A stretch of 64,000 nt of DNA, from assembly GCA_964405335.1 (NCBI GenBank), contig CAYONP010000017.1, forward strand, positions 1-64,000, written 5' to 3'. The notes beneath the pieces are model-generated. The model did no database searches, was not told the origin of the DNA, and saw nothing but the letters and a program-made list of their open reading frames with translations. Position 1 is the stretch's first letter. Each line of letters opens with the position of its first letter. The position numbers were made by a program, and so were the translations under genes. Of the stretch, positions 34,826 through 44,100 are shown piece after piece. This DNA is from CAYONP01 sp964405335 (GTDB lineage Bacteria > Armatimonadota > UBA10988).

Positions 34826-36247
34826 TTACTCGATCTGCGTGCCGACCGCCTCGGGCGCCGGGTCGAGAATCACCTCGATCGGCCGTGCCGGGCGCTCGTC
34901 GCGGACCAGCAGGCGCACCGTCTCGCCGGCGCGCTTGGCGCGGACCAGCTCGCGCAGCGCCGTTGCCGTGGCAGTGCGCTCGCCGTCGCAACTGAGCACC
35001 ACCATGCCGGGCACCAGGCGGCTCTCCGCCGGCGAGGCCGGCACCACGCCGACCACCAGCGCCCCCGACTCGTACAACCGCAGCCACGGCCAGGCCCGCC
35101 GATCGGCCTCGGTCGCCAGGGCCACGTCTCTCAGCTCGGCGCCCAGGAAGCCCGGGCCCAGCGGGCGGTTGGGCGGCCGTACGGTGCTGATCAGCGGCCG
35201 CAGCCGAACCGCCACCGTCACCGTCTCGGTCCGCCGCGCCTCGACCGTCTCGACCGCGGCGAAGTAGCCGTCGCGTTGCACCACCACCTGCACCAGAGCG
35301 GTCGTCTCGTCGCCGAGGTCGACGTCGGCGGAGCAGGGCGTCTGGCCGACGGCGACACCGTCGACGGTCACCTCGGCGCCCGAGGGCTCGGAACTGACGG
35401 TGACCGTCGCCATCGGCCGCGGTCGGGCCAGGATCAGGTCGGCGCCGCCGGGGTTGTCGTACATCGGGTGCTGGCGGTAGCCGCGGCCGGCCGACCAGTC
35501 GGCGACCTGGCGCTGCACGTAGGCGGCGAGGTAGTCGAGCGCGACCTGGCCGTCGGCATCGGCGGCGCCGCCGCGCAGGCCGTCGACCAGGAAGCGGGTG
35601 AACGCCCCGTGGCCCGCCTCGGGCCAGGCCCAGGCTCGCTCGCCGACCTGGCAGGCGAGCAGCGTGGCCACCGCGCGCGGTCCGTGCGCCGTCTGCGTCA
35701 GCGCCGGCCGCAGGCCGCGCGCCAGGCCCTCGGTGAGCAGGTTGTCGCCCACCCCGCGGCTGGCATAGGGGTCGTTGCGGCAGGCGTCGATGAACAGCAC
35801 CACCGTACCGGCGCGGACCTCGGCCAGCACCCGACCGAGCGAGTCGAGGCCGATGCCGGTCTCCTCGAGCAGCAGCGGGTCGCTGTCGGCGGTGAGCAGG
35901 AACTGGCCCTCGGGCGTCTCGATGCCGTGCCCGGCAAAGAAGACCAGCAGCGCATCGTCGGGCCCGGCGAGCAGTCCGAGCCGCTTGACCGCCAGCAGCA
36001 GATTGGCCCGCGTCGGCGGGCGCTCGGCCGCGGCCTCCGACTCGGCGAGGTATAGCTCGACCTGCGACTCGGGCAGGCCGGCAACGGCCGGGTTGGTCAG
36101 CGTCTCGGCCACCGCGCGCGCATCCGCGGCGGCAAAGGGCACCGCGCTGAGTTCGGGGTGGGAGTAGGCTTCAATCCCCGCGACCACCGCGAACGTGTCG
36201 GCCCTGGCCAATCCGACGAGCAGCAGCACCACCGCGCCCACCCGCAT
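34826..36247 (-). CDS. secreted caspase-like peptidase with PEGA and PDZ domains
   Basis: A 473-residue protein with a signal peptide (residues 1-16). The peptidase C14 (metacaspase-like) domain at about 17-270 has catalytic His107 in FFAGHGIE and Cys156 in FIDACRNDPY. A PEGA domain follows (about 279-349, SSEPSGAEVTVDG), then a PDZ-like domain (about 368-460, VVPASPAESRLVPGMVVLSCDGE). Such caspases cleave after Arg or Lys and are normally intracellular; the signal peptide puts this one in the periplasm or outside. Flanked by glycan-related genes in one orientation. Confidence 0.85.
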   Translation of the reverse strand: MRVGAVVLLLVGLARADTFAVVAGIEAYSHPELSAVPFAAADARAVAETLTNPAVAGLPESQVELYLAESEAAAERPPTRANLLLAVKRLGLLAGPDDALLVFFAGHGIETPEGQFLLTADSDPLLLEETGIGLDSLGRVLAEVRAGTVVLFIDACRNDPYASRGVGDNLLTEGLARGLRPALTQTAHGPRAVATLLACQVGERAWAWPEAGHGAFTRFLVDGLRGGAADADGQVALDYLAAYVQRQVADWSAGRGYRQHPMYDNPGGADLILARPRPMATVTVSSEPSGAEVTVDGVAVGQTPCSADVDLGDETTALVQVVVQRDGYFAAVETVEARRTETVTVAVRLRPLISTVRPPNRPLGPGFLGAELRDVALATEADRRAWPWLRLYESGALVVGVVPASPAESRLVPGMVVLSCDGERTATATALRELVRAKRAGETVRLLVRDERPARPIEVILDPAPEAVGTQIE

Positions 36248-36286
36248 CGCTGGCCCCCGATCCGACCGGGCGGCCGTGGGCGCGGG

Positions 36287-36583
36287 CTACCCGGTCTCGT
36301 AGTCGGCGACCACCACGCCGTCGGTATGCGGCTTGATCCACGTCTCCACCAGCTCGACGTGGGCCGGATCGACGCCGTACGCCTCGAGGTCGGCACGGCT
36401 CTCGAACAGCACCCGCAGAGCCAGCTCGTAGCCGGCGCCGCGCGGGCTGAAGTTGCGGCCGCAGCTCAGCTCGCGGATCGCCTCGATCCGCGCGGGCAGG
36501 GCGCGCAGTCCATCCAGAATCGCCGCCGTCGCCTCGTCGGTCGCCGTGCTGCTCAGCTTGAACAGCACCAAGTGCTCGATCAT
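36287..36583 (-). CDS. Dabb (stress-responsive A/B barrel) domain protein
   Basis: A 98-residue single-domain protein beginning MIEHLVLFKLSSTATDE and containing ELSCGRNFSPRG and AYGVDPAHVELVETWIKP, the typical Dabb pattern. Dimeric alpha/beta barrel, cytosolic, function unknown. ATG has GGAGAG upstream. Confidence 0.88.
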   Translation of the reverse strand: MIEHLVLFKLSSTATDEATAAILDGLRALPARIEAIRELSCGRNFSPRGAGYELALRVLFESRADLEAYGVDPAHVELVETWIKPHTDGVVVADYETG

Positions 36584-36642
36584 GACGCATCTCTCCCAAG
36601 CCGTGTCAACCCGCACCCGACCGGCGTCGCCGCGCCCCCAGG

Positions 36643-38559
36643 CTAGTGGGGAAACGAGAGGTACGTCCGCTGCCCCGCCCAGGCCGCCCAGACCGCCCAG
36701 AGCAGCGGAACCACGTAGTCGCCCAGGATGAGGCCGAGGAAGAACGGCATCAGCCGCCGGTAGAGCCTCATGCCGCCGAAACGCAGCACGGCGCGCTTGA
36801 CCAGCCAGGCGACGAAGAAGGGCATCCACAAGTAGTCCATCGACTGCGTGGTCGAGAGCGCGTAGCCAATCGGGTGCAGCGGCCAGCTCAGCACCCGCGT
36901 GCGGACGAACACCAGGCCGAGCAGGATGCCGGCGCCGCCGAGCAGGCCACCCAGGTTGTAGGACGCCGGCAGGTTGCCCTTCAGCCGGTTGGCCAGCAGG
37001 TCGAACGGCTGGCGCCCGACCTGCGCCGGCCAGGCGCGGGTGACCGCCGTGTCGACCCCGTGGATGAAGTAGATGTGCAAGTGCGCCCACATCCCGGCGA
37101 CGACACCGAGCAGCGTGGCGACGACCAGCGCGACCTGCAGCGGCCGGCCGAGCCCGCCGTCGTCGGGGATTAGCCTCATGCCCTTGAGGTATTGCGGCAT
37201 CACCGCGTCGCGGAAGTCGAGGTCGAACGGCATCAGCCAGGTGAAGACGGTCAGCGCCTTCGGTCCAATCGGCGGCGAGCCGGGCAGGCGCAGGATAGCG
37301 TCGTGCGGGTGGATGCGCGGCGCAAAGGTCCAGCCACTGCCCGTCTCGGAGACAATCCGGCTGCAGCCGACGGCGTAGACCAGGTAGACCGCCAGCCAGC
37401 TCACACCGAGCCACGGCGGCAGCCCGACGGCGCCGACAAACCAGAGCATCAACGCGAGGCAGACGAGCAGGCCGACCAGGGCCACGCGGTCGGCCGCCGG
37501 CGCGAGTCGCCGCAGCGCGCCGAGGATATCGCGCCGCGAGCGGTAGAGCGCCAGCCCGGCCAGCGCGAGGAAGGCGCCGATCGACTGCTCGGGCAGGTAG
37601 GGCGGCTGGCCGGTCTGCAGCGGTCCATCGGCCATGCCGGAGCTGACGCAGACGACGCTGGCCAGCTTGAGGATCAGGTACCAAGCCCAGCAGGCGAACG
37701 AGACATCGGTGGTGAGCAGAAAGCCGATGCCGATCATGAACGGGTAGAAGCTGAGCACGAACGGCTTCATCGCGCCGAGCGAGCGGCTGGTGAAGGCGGT
37801 GTCAATCCTCAGCCCGCCAACCGGCTTGACGGTGATCTCGGGCACGGCGGGAATGACGTAGTGGAGGGCGTTGGCCGAATCGATCAGCATCGGAATGGCG
37901 AAGCCGAGCCAGAGCAGGGGATTGGCCCAGAAAGACCGCTCGCCGCCGCCGCGGGTCATCTCGATGGGCAGGTAGGCGAGCGGGAAGGTGAGCCGTTCGC
38001 GGTGGACCCACTGCTCGCGCAGGAGCTGCCCCAGGCAGAGCGCCGACAGCGCGAGCAGGCTCATGAACACCGACCAGGTGAGGAACGGCCGCACCACGGC
38101 GGCCCAGTTGCCCGGCTCGTAAAGCGAGCTGTGGCCGCGGTAGAGGCGCCGCACCACGTCGGCGTCGTGAACCCACCACCAGTTCGGGATGTGGTCCTGG
38201 AAGTTGGCGTAGCTGTTCTCGGGCGTGGCGAAGTAGACCGCCGAGCCGAGGCTGGGGACGAGGAACTGGCTCCAGCCGATGCCGCCGACGGCGGTGGCGA
38301 CGCACTGCATGACGTAGATCAGCAGCAGGTCCATCTCGCTCAGGCCGAGCCGCGCGCGGAACCGGCGGAGGAGCAGATTGGCGGCGACGATGAAGAACAG
38401 CACGAAGACCGGCCCGCGCAGGAGCGAGGTCTGGGTCCACAGCGTGGCCTGGGCGACGACGTAGGCGTAGACGCCGAACAGCGTCGTCGGCGGGATCAGC
38501 GCCGCGCCGAGCAGGAGACCACGCCAGGGGAGGCGCTGGGTTCGATCGGCCGCCGCCAC
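36643..38559 (-). CDS. DUF6785/DUF6784-type polytopic membrane protein
   Basis: A 638-residue protein with about 14 membrane segments. It shows LSEMDLLLIYVMQCVATAVGG, PNWWWVHD, a LPEQSIGAF loop, SRIVSETGSG and a C-terminal IGYALSTTQSMDYLWMPFF, which I recognise from large membrane proteins common in planctomycete- and armatimonad-like genomes; they share features with OPT transporters. GTG at 38559 has GGAG 7 bp upstream. Substrate unknown; placed upstream of secreted glycan enzymes. Confidence 0.78.
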   Translation of the reverse strand: MAAADRTQRLPWRGLLLGAALIPPTTLFGVYAYVVAQATLWTQTSLLRGPVFVLFFIVAANLLLRRFRARLGLSEMDLLLIYVMQCVATAVGGIGWSQFLVPSLGSAVYFATPENSYANFQDHIPNWWWVHDADVVRRLYRGHSSLYEPGNWAAVVRPFLTWSVFMSLLALSALCLGQLLREQWVHRERLTFPLAYLPIEMTRGGGERSFWANPLLWLGFAIPMLIDSANALHYVIPAVPEITVKPVGGLRIDTAFTSRSLGAMKPFVLSFYPFMIGIGFLLTTDVSFACWAWYLILKLASVVCVSSGMADGPLQTGQPPYLPEQSIGAFLALAGLALYRSRRDILGALRRLAPAADRVALVGLLVCLALMLWFVGAVGLPPWLGVSWLAVYLVYAVGCSRIVSETGSGWTFAPRIHPHDAILRLPGSPPIGPKALTVFTWLMPFDLDFRDAVMPQYLKGMRLIPDDGGLGRPLQVALVVATLLGVVAGMWAHLHIYFIHGVDTAVTRAWPAQVGRQPFDLLANRLKGNLPASYNLGGLLGGAGILLGLVFVRTRVLSWPLHPIGYALSTTQSMDYLWMPFFVAWLVKRAVLRFGGMRLYRRLMPFFLGLILGDYVVPLLWAVWAAWAGQRTYLSFPH

Positions 38560-38669
38560 GCACCGACTCCAAGACCAGCCGTCTACGTCGCGGCGCGCCG
38601 GAGACCTCCAACCGACGACCGCCGCGGCTGGCGCCGCGGCGGTCGAGATCGCACGCTAGCTCGGTCGGC

Positions 38670-39308
38670 TCAGCGGCCGTTCCACTGGTTGATGGTCGGG
38701 CTTTCCTTGAGCGCCTTGGCGTGGCCGTCGGCGAAGCTCATGTTGCAGACTTCGTTGTGGTCACGCTCGATCCGCCGGTTGGCATCGGCGAAGTTGACGT
38801 GATACGGGTAGTACTCGGGCCAGACGGCGCCCTGGTTGCCCGCGTTGTCGGCATAGATGGGCATCTCGGCCGGCCGGTCGAACTCGGCGATACTCCAGTA
38901 CCGCGACCACGGCGGCACCGGTGCGCCCTGCCAGGCGCCGCCGAAGAAGTCCGCGTTGGCGACGTAACCACTGAGATGGTTCTCGACCGTGGTGGTGCCG
39001 TCGAAGTGGTCATAGCGAACGTTGTAGTTCGAGCGCGGGCTGGTCGGGCACATGTAGACCTGTTTGTTCTTGATGTACGGCTGAATGAGCACCAGGTCGA
39101 CATGGTTGTGCGCGCTGGGCGTGCACTCGTCGTAGTCCTGGACGTAGCCCATCACGGCCAGGCCCATCTGCTTGAGGTTGTTGAGGCACGAGGTCTGGCG
39201 GGCCTTTTCACGGGCCTTGGCGAAGACCGGGAACAGGATCGCTGCGAGGATTGCGATGATGGCAATCACCACTAGCAGCTCGATCAGGGTGAACCCTCGG
39301 CGCTTCAT
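38670..39308 (-). CDS. type IV pilin-like protein, H-X9-DG type (copy 1)
   Basis: A 212-residue secreted filament-type protein. MKRRGFTLIELLVVIAII is a prepilin peptidase site with methylation helix, followed by FPVFAKAREKARQ, the signature of the large Armatimonadota/Planctomycetota families. The C-terminus has the H-X9-DG motif (HNEVCNMSFADG). ATG has GAGGAG upstream. Strongly similar to the next gene, indicating tandem duplication. Confidence 0.92.
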   Translation of the reverse strand: MKRRGFTLIELLVVIAIIAILAAILFPVFAKAREKARQTSCLNNLKQMGLAVMGYVQDYDECTPSAHNHVDLVLIQPYIKNKQVYMCPTSPRSNYNVRYDHFDGTTTVENHLSGYVANADFFGGAWQGAPVPPWSRYWSIAEFDRPAEMPIYADNAGNQGAVWPEYYPYHVNFADANRRIERDHNEVCNMSFADGHAKALKESPTINQWNGR

Positions 39309-39467
39309 GGCTTGCTCCTCATGACGCGCCCACGCCGGCGGCCGGCTGAACGAGCCCGGGTCCCATGCGACGACCCGACACCAAACGGTGCGGGCCGACT
39401 CTCCTGCGGCGGGGCCATCTGATCGCAGTATACCGATTCGCCAGGCGTAACGCAACCGCCACGAAAA

Positions 39468-39505
39468 AGGGACGGACCCAATTCCTGGAAATCGGGTCCG
39501 TCCCT
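39468..39505. repeat. 12-bp perfect inverted repeat between the pilin-like genes
   Basis: AGGGACGGACCC (39468-39479) and GGGTCCGTCCCT (39494-39505) are perfect inverted repeats around 14 nt, 7 bp after the end of the second pilin-like gene. Resembles dispersed REP-type palindromes and may end the upstream transcript. Confidence 0.65.
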
Positions 39506-39512
39506 ATTCTGG

Positions 39513-40154
39513 TTACTGGCCGCGCCAGTCGAGCAGTGGCGGGCTCTCTTTGATGGCCTTGGCGTGGCCGTCGGCGAAGCCCACGTTGCAGATCTCGTTG
39601 TGGTCGCGCTCGATCCGCCGCGAGCCGCTGTTGAAGTTGACGTGATAGTTGTAGTAGCTGGGCCAGACGGCGCCCTGGTTGCCCGCGTTGTCGGCGTAGA
39701 TGGGCATCGCCGCCGGCCGGGCGAACTCGGCCATGCTGCGGTAGCGGACCCACGGCGGCACCGGCGCGCCCTCCCAGGCGCCGCCGAAGAAGTCGTTGTT
39801 GGCCACGAAACCGTTGTTGAACGTCTGGCCCGAGCTCGACCCGCTGATGTGATACCAGCGCACTGTGTAACGCGAGCGGATGCTCGTCGGGCAGCGGTAG
39901 ACCTCGGTGTTCTTCAGGTACGGCTGAACCAGCACCAGGTCGGCATGGTGGTGACAGCTCGGGGTACATTCGTCGTAGTCTTGAACGTACTGGTAGACCC
40001 CGAGGGTGAGCTGCTTGAGGTTCGACAGACAGGTCGTCTGTCGCGCCTTTTCGCGCGCCTTGGCGAAGACCGGGAACAGGATCGCCGCCAGGATGGCAAT
40101 GATGGCGATCACCACCAACAGCTCGATCAGCGTGAAGCCGCGTCGATGCGCCAT
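39513..40154 (-). CDS. type IV pilin-like protein, H-X9-DG type (copy 2)
   Basis: A 213-residue paralogue of the preceding protein. MAHRRGFTLIELLVVIAII prepilin site, AKAREKARQTTCLSNLKQ, and C-terminal HNEICNVGFADGHAK (H-X9-DG). ATG has GGAGGAG upstream. The two copies differ most in the central region (about residues 80-130). No assembly ATPase or prepilin peptidase gene lies nearby. Confidence 0.92.
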   Translation of the reverse strand: MAHRRGFTLIELLVVIAIIAILAAILFPVFAKAREKARQTTCLSNLKQLTLGVYQYVQDYDECTPSCHHHADLVLVQPYLKNTEVYRCPTSIRSRYTVRWYHISGSSSGQTFNNGFVANNDFFGGAWEGAPVPPWVRYRSMAEFARPAAMPIYADNAGNQGAVWPSYYNYHVNFNSGSRRIERDHNEICNVGFADGHAKAIKESPPLLDWRGQ

Positions 40155-40619
40155 GGTCTCCTCCTTGTCTGCTCTCACCTGCGGTCAAGCCGCCGGCGGG
40201 CTATCCATGGTGCTGCCAGTTTCATGCATTGCCGCGGCACTGTCCATCCGGCGGCCCAAAAAGTCGTGCGGCCGGGGGGGGGGCGGGGGGGCGGCGCCCG
40301 GCGGGGGGGGGCCGGTCGCGGCTGGCGAACCGCCCGTTGGCGTCGGGCGGTGGGCCATCGCCAGCCGCGTGGTCAACCGCGTCGAGGCCCAGGCAGCTTC
40401 GCGCACGCCTGGCTCCGCTCCGGAAGGCGGCACGGTCGGGCGCTCCTCCTCCCCGGTGTCTCCTCCTCAGCGGCCACTCGACGCGATCCAACATCGGATT
40501 CGCCCCGCTCCGATGCCCTCCTTCAGATCGCGCTTACTTTTTCGTCAGGAATCCGAAACATGACGCCGACGGCGCGGCGCGCGAGGTGGTGTGCGGGTAC
40601 AATGGCCGGGGAGGCAGCC
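40155..40619. other. 465-bp intergenic region
   Basis: Lies between the pilin-like gene (minus) and the hemerythrin gene (plus), so it should hold both promoters. The left part holds a G-rich tract (own entry). TACAAT at 40598-40603, 17 bp before the hemerythrin ATG, could be a -10 element, but I see no good -35. Short frames here have no coding character. Confidence 0.6.
40274..40311 (+). other. G-rich tract with three long G runs
   Basis: Runs of 10 G (40274-40283), 7 G (40285-40291) and 9 G (40303-40311) on the plus strand, about 120-160 bp upstream of the pilin-like gene on the opposite strand. It could form a G-quadruplex or vary in length by slippage. Confidence 0.8.
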
Positions 40620-41096
40620 ATGCGTCGCCATCCGGTGCTGCAGAAGCTGAGTGGCGATCATCACGGTGGTCTGGTGCAGGCGCGGCACTTGCGTGAGGCG
40701 ACGCCGGCGACGGTCGAATCGCGAGCGCGGCAGTTTCTATCGCGTTGGCGGCTCGAGCTGCAGCCGCACTTCCGCGAGGAGGAGCTGGCGCTGCTGCCGG
40801 CGGTCTGCCCGCCGCTCGAGCCACGGCATCCGGCGGTGGCCGAGATGCTGGCCCAGCACATCGAGCTGCGTGCCGAGGCCGAGCGATTGCGCGCCGCCCT
40901 GGCCGACGGCGACCGCGAGCGCCTGCTGGGCATCACCGCGGCGCTGGCCGAGCGGCTGGCCGCGCATATCGAGCACGAGGAGCAGCAGCTGTTCGAGGCG
41001 ATCCAGGCGGCGCTGAGCGACGAGGAGCTGGCCGCGCTCGGCCGCCGACTGGCTGCCTGGGAGGCCGCCGCGGCCGACGCGGGGCCGGGCTACTAG
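40620..41096 (+). CDS. hemerythrin-like (HHE domain) protein
   Basis: A 158-residue four-helix protein with His/Glu iron ligands in helices: GDHHGG, PHFREEE, AQHIELR and HIEHEEQQLFEAI. Such proteins bind a di-iron centre for oxygen or nitric oxide sensing or storage. ATG has GGGGAGG upstream. The open frame continues far upstream without coding similarity, so this start is well supported. Confidence 0.88.
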   Translation: MRRHPVLQKLSGDHHGGLVQARHLREATPATVESRARQFLSRWRLELQPHFREEELALLPAVCPPLEPRHPAVAEMLAQHIELRAEAERLRAALADGDRERLLGITAALAERLAAHIEHEEQQLFEAIQAALSDEELAALGRRLAAWEAAAADAGPGY

Positions 41097-41193
41097 GGCC
41101 ACGAAAGCGGTACCTCGCGCGGTCGGATTCGGTCCCGTTGGCCCAGCACGCGAACCAGTCCGCAAGCGATACTCGGCGTGGGAGGGGGAGGCG

Positions 41194-44100
41194 ATGAGCA
41201 CTGTGACGACTGCTGTGCCGCCGGTCTGTCCGCGCTGCCGCGCCGTGCTGCCGGCGGTGCGTTGCCCGGTCTGCCGCGAGGCCGGCCACCTCGACTACCT
41301 GCTGGCCGAGCTGGCCGACTGCGCCAACCGGGGGCGAATCCCGCGCGCCGAGGCCGACGCGCTGCTGGCCGACTATCAGCAGCGGCGCGAGGCGCTGCTC
41401 GCCCCGCCGCCGCTCGAGTTTGAGCTGCCCGCCGCGCCGCCGCCCACTCAGCTGCGGCCGACCGCGCCGCCCGAGCCGGCGGCCGGGCCGACCGAGTGGC
41501 AACGCCTGGTCAGCGCCACGGGTCAGCTCGGCTGGCTCTATGCCGTTGGCGTGATGTTCATCGTCGCCGCCCTCGGCTGGCTGGTGCTCACCTCGCTCGG
41601 CACGCCGCTGGGCCGTTGGATCCTGGCGCTGGTGGTGCTCGGCCTCGCCGCGGGCTTCTGGGCCGGCGGCTGGCACGTCAGCCAGCGGCTCGGCCTGCGC
41701 ACCGGCGGCGAGGCGCTGCTTGCCGTCGGCACGCTGCTGGTGCCGGCGGGGCTGTTCGCGGCCAAGTTCGCCGTCGGCCTGGGCGGACCGGCCGCCGATG
41801 CGGCGATCTGGCTGGCGGCCGCGCTGCTGGCCGCGGTGGCCGTCCGGCGTGGCCGGCTGGCGTCGCAGCTTGCGCTGGCCAATCTGCTGGCCGTGCCGGC
41901 GCTCTACCGGCTGGCCGGCTTGCTCTGGCCAGCCGCGCCGGGGCCGGCCTGCGCCGCGGCCCTGCCGCTGCTTGCCGGGGTCGATGTCTGGGCCTCGGCC
42001 CGCTGCCGACGCGCCGGCGACGAGTGGCAGCCGCTGGTGACCGCCGCGCGCTGGAGCGCCTCACTGGTCGCCGCGCTGGCGGCGATGCTGCTGCTGAGTA
42101 CCAGCGGCACGGTCGGGCCTGAGTTGTTCGGGGCGCTGCTGCTCGGCGCCTCGTTGATGGCCCTGGCCCATGAGATGGAGCGGCCCGAACTGGTCGCGCT
42201 GGCCGCCGGCACCTGGTACCTAGCCAGCGTGGCGCGGCTCGAGCCCGGCTCCGAGGCAATCGTCGCGGTGATGCTCCTGGCCGCCGGCGCGGCGGTGCGG
42301 CGCAACGAACGGTTTGACCAGTGGACCAGCGGCTGCGCCATGGCGGTCAGCGCACTGATGATCCTGCGCTGGCTGCCCGAGTACCTGGTCCGCGACGTCT
42401 CGCCGCTGTCGGCGCTCGCCTGCTGGCTGCTGGCCGCGGCCTATGCCGCGATGGCCTGGGTCTGGCGGCGGCGCCAGTTGCTGGCCGCCGCCGTGGTGGT
42501 GGCCACCGTCGCCGCCTTGATGAGCACCGCCGCGTTTGGCCTTGGACGGGCCTTCAACCCGACGCTGCTGGCGCTCCTCGCCGGCGCCGTCATGCTCGCC
42601 GCCGCCGGCGTGAAGGCCGAGTGGGACGGGCTGCCGGTGGCCCAGGCGTTGGCGCCACGGGCGCTCACCCCGCTGGTCATCGGGCTGCTCAGCGGCGCCG
42701 TCGCCTGGCAGACCGAGCCGTCCGGCCTGGTGCTGCCGGCCGGGCTGATTCTGCTGACCGCCGCGTCGTTCGTGCTGTCGTACCAGATGCGCCGGCGCGA
42801 GGTGCTCTATCTGGCGGTTGTCCACGGTGCGCTGGCCGGGCTGATCATTGCCGATTCGCTGCCCATCGACATCGACCCGGCGTTCGCCATGGCGCTCTGG
42901 GCGGCGGCGCTGGTGGCGGCGGCGATGCTGGCCGATGACCACCTCCAGCCGCTCGAAGTCTCGGGCGTAATCCTCGCCTCGCTGGCCGGCGTGCTGGTCC
43001 TCGGCACGGTGCTGGTCAGCGGCGCCTCGCCATCCGAGCTGGCCGCCATGCTGGTCATCGCCGCGCTGATGGCGGTGCCGACGCTGCCCCGCCTGGCGCC
43101 GCGCAGCCACCTGCCCGAGCTGCTGGAGCTGGGCTTCCGCCCCTGGGCGGCGCTGCTCGCGGTCGCCGGCGCGGCGGCCTGCGCGTCGCTGCTGCTCGGC
43201 GCCGGGCCGGGCCTTGGTGCCGCGGCCGCGGCACTGGCCATGGCTCTGGTCAGCCGGAGCCAACCGGTGGGCCCGTGGCCGACGGTGCTGCCGCGTGCCT
43301 CGCTCGCGGTGGCCTTGGCCGCCTGTCTCGACGTCGGTTCCGACGCGCCGTGGACCCTGCTGCTGAGCCAGGCGGCGCTGCTGCTGGCCGGCCGCTGGAC
43401 CGAGGCGGGGCCGATCGCCGGCTTGGTCGCCTGGCTCTACTTCCGGGCCGGCCAGGCGTTCGGTCTCGATCCGCAGTGGGGCCGGGCGCTGGCCGTCGAT
43501 GCCTCGCTCGGCATCGCCTATCTGGCCTTGATTGGCCGCAGCCAGGCGGCGCCGGCCTGCGGCGCGGTGGTGCTCGCCTCGGCGCACGCGGCGCTGGGCG
43601 GCTGGCTCGGCGTCGAAGCGGTCGACCTCTGGTTCGGCCTCTACGTCGTGGCCATGATCGTCGTCGGCATGGCGGTCGAACGACGGGACGCCACCGCCGC
43701 CGGTGGGGTCTGCGCCGTCGCCGGGCTCGCCGCGGTCGGCACGGTGGCCGGCGCCGTCGCGGCCGAACGGGTGGTCGAGGCGAACCTGTTGCTCTACGGC
43801 TACACCGCGCTGCTCGGCCTGCTCACCTGGCTGCGCGGCCTGCCGCCACGGGCGGTGCTGTCACTCGGCACCGTCGCGCTGGCCTACTCGTGCTGGACGG
43901 TCGCCGTGCCGTCCGAAGGGCTCAGCCTGACCGAGTTCGGCGCGCGGCTGGCGGTGGTGGTGCTCAACCAGGCATTCCTCGCCGCGGCGCTGCGCGGCAG
44001 CCCGACCTGGTGCCGGCAGCTGCTCGAAATCGCCTCGGTGGTCGCCGTGCTCAGCCTGGTGGCGATGTTCGCGCCGGCCGACCGGCCAACCGTCTACGGC

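Noticed and set aside
40185..40433. Short Pro-rich frame (82 residues) across the G-rich tract
   Set aside because: Composition is set by the G runs; no ribosome binding site or conserved features.
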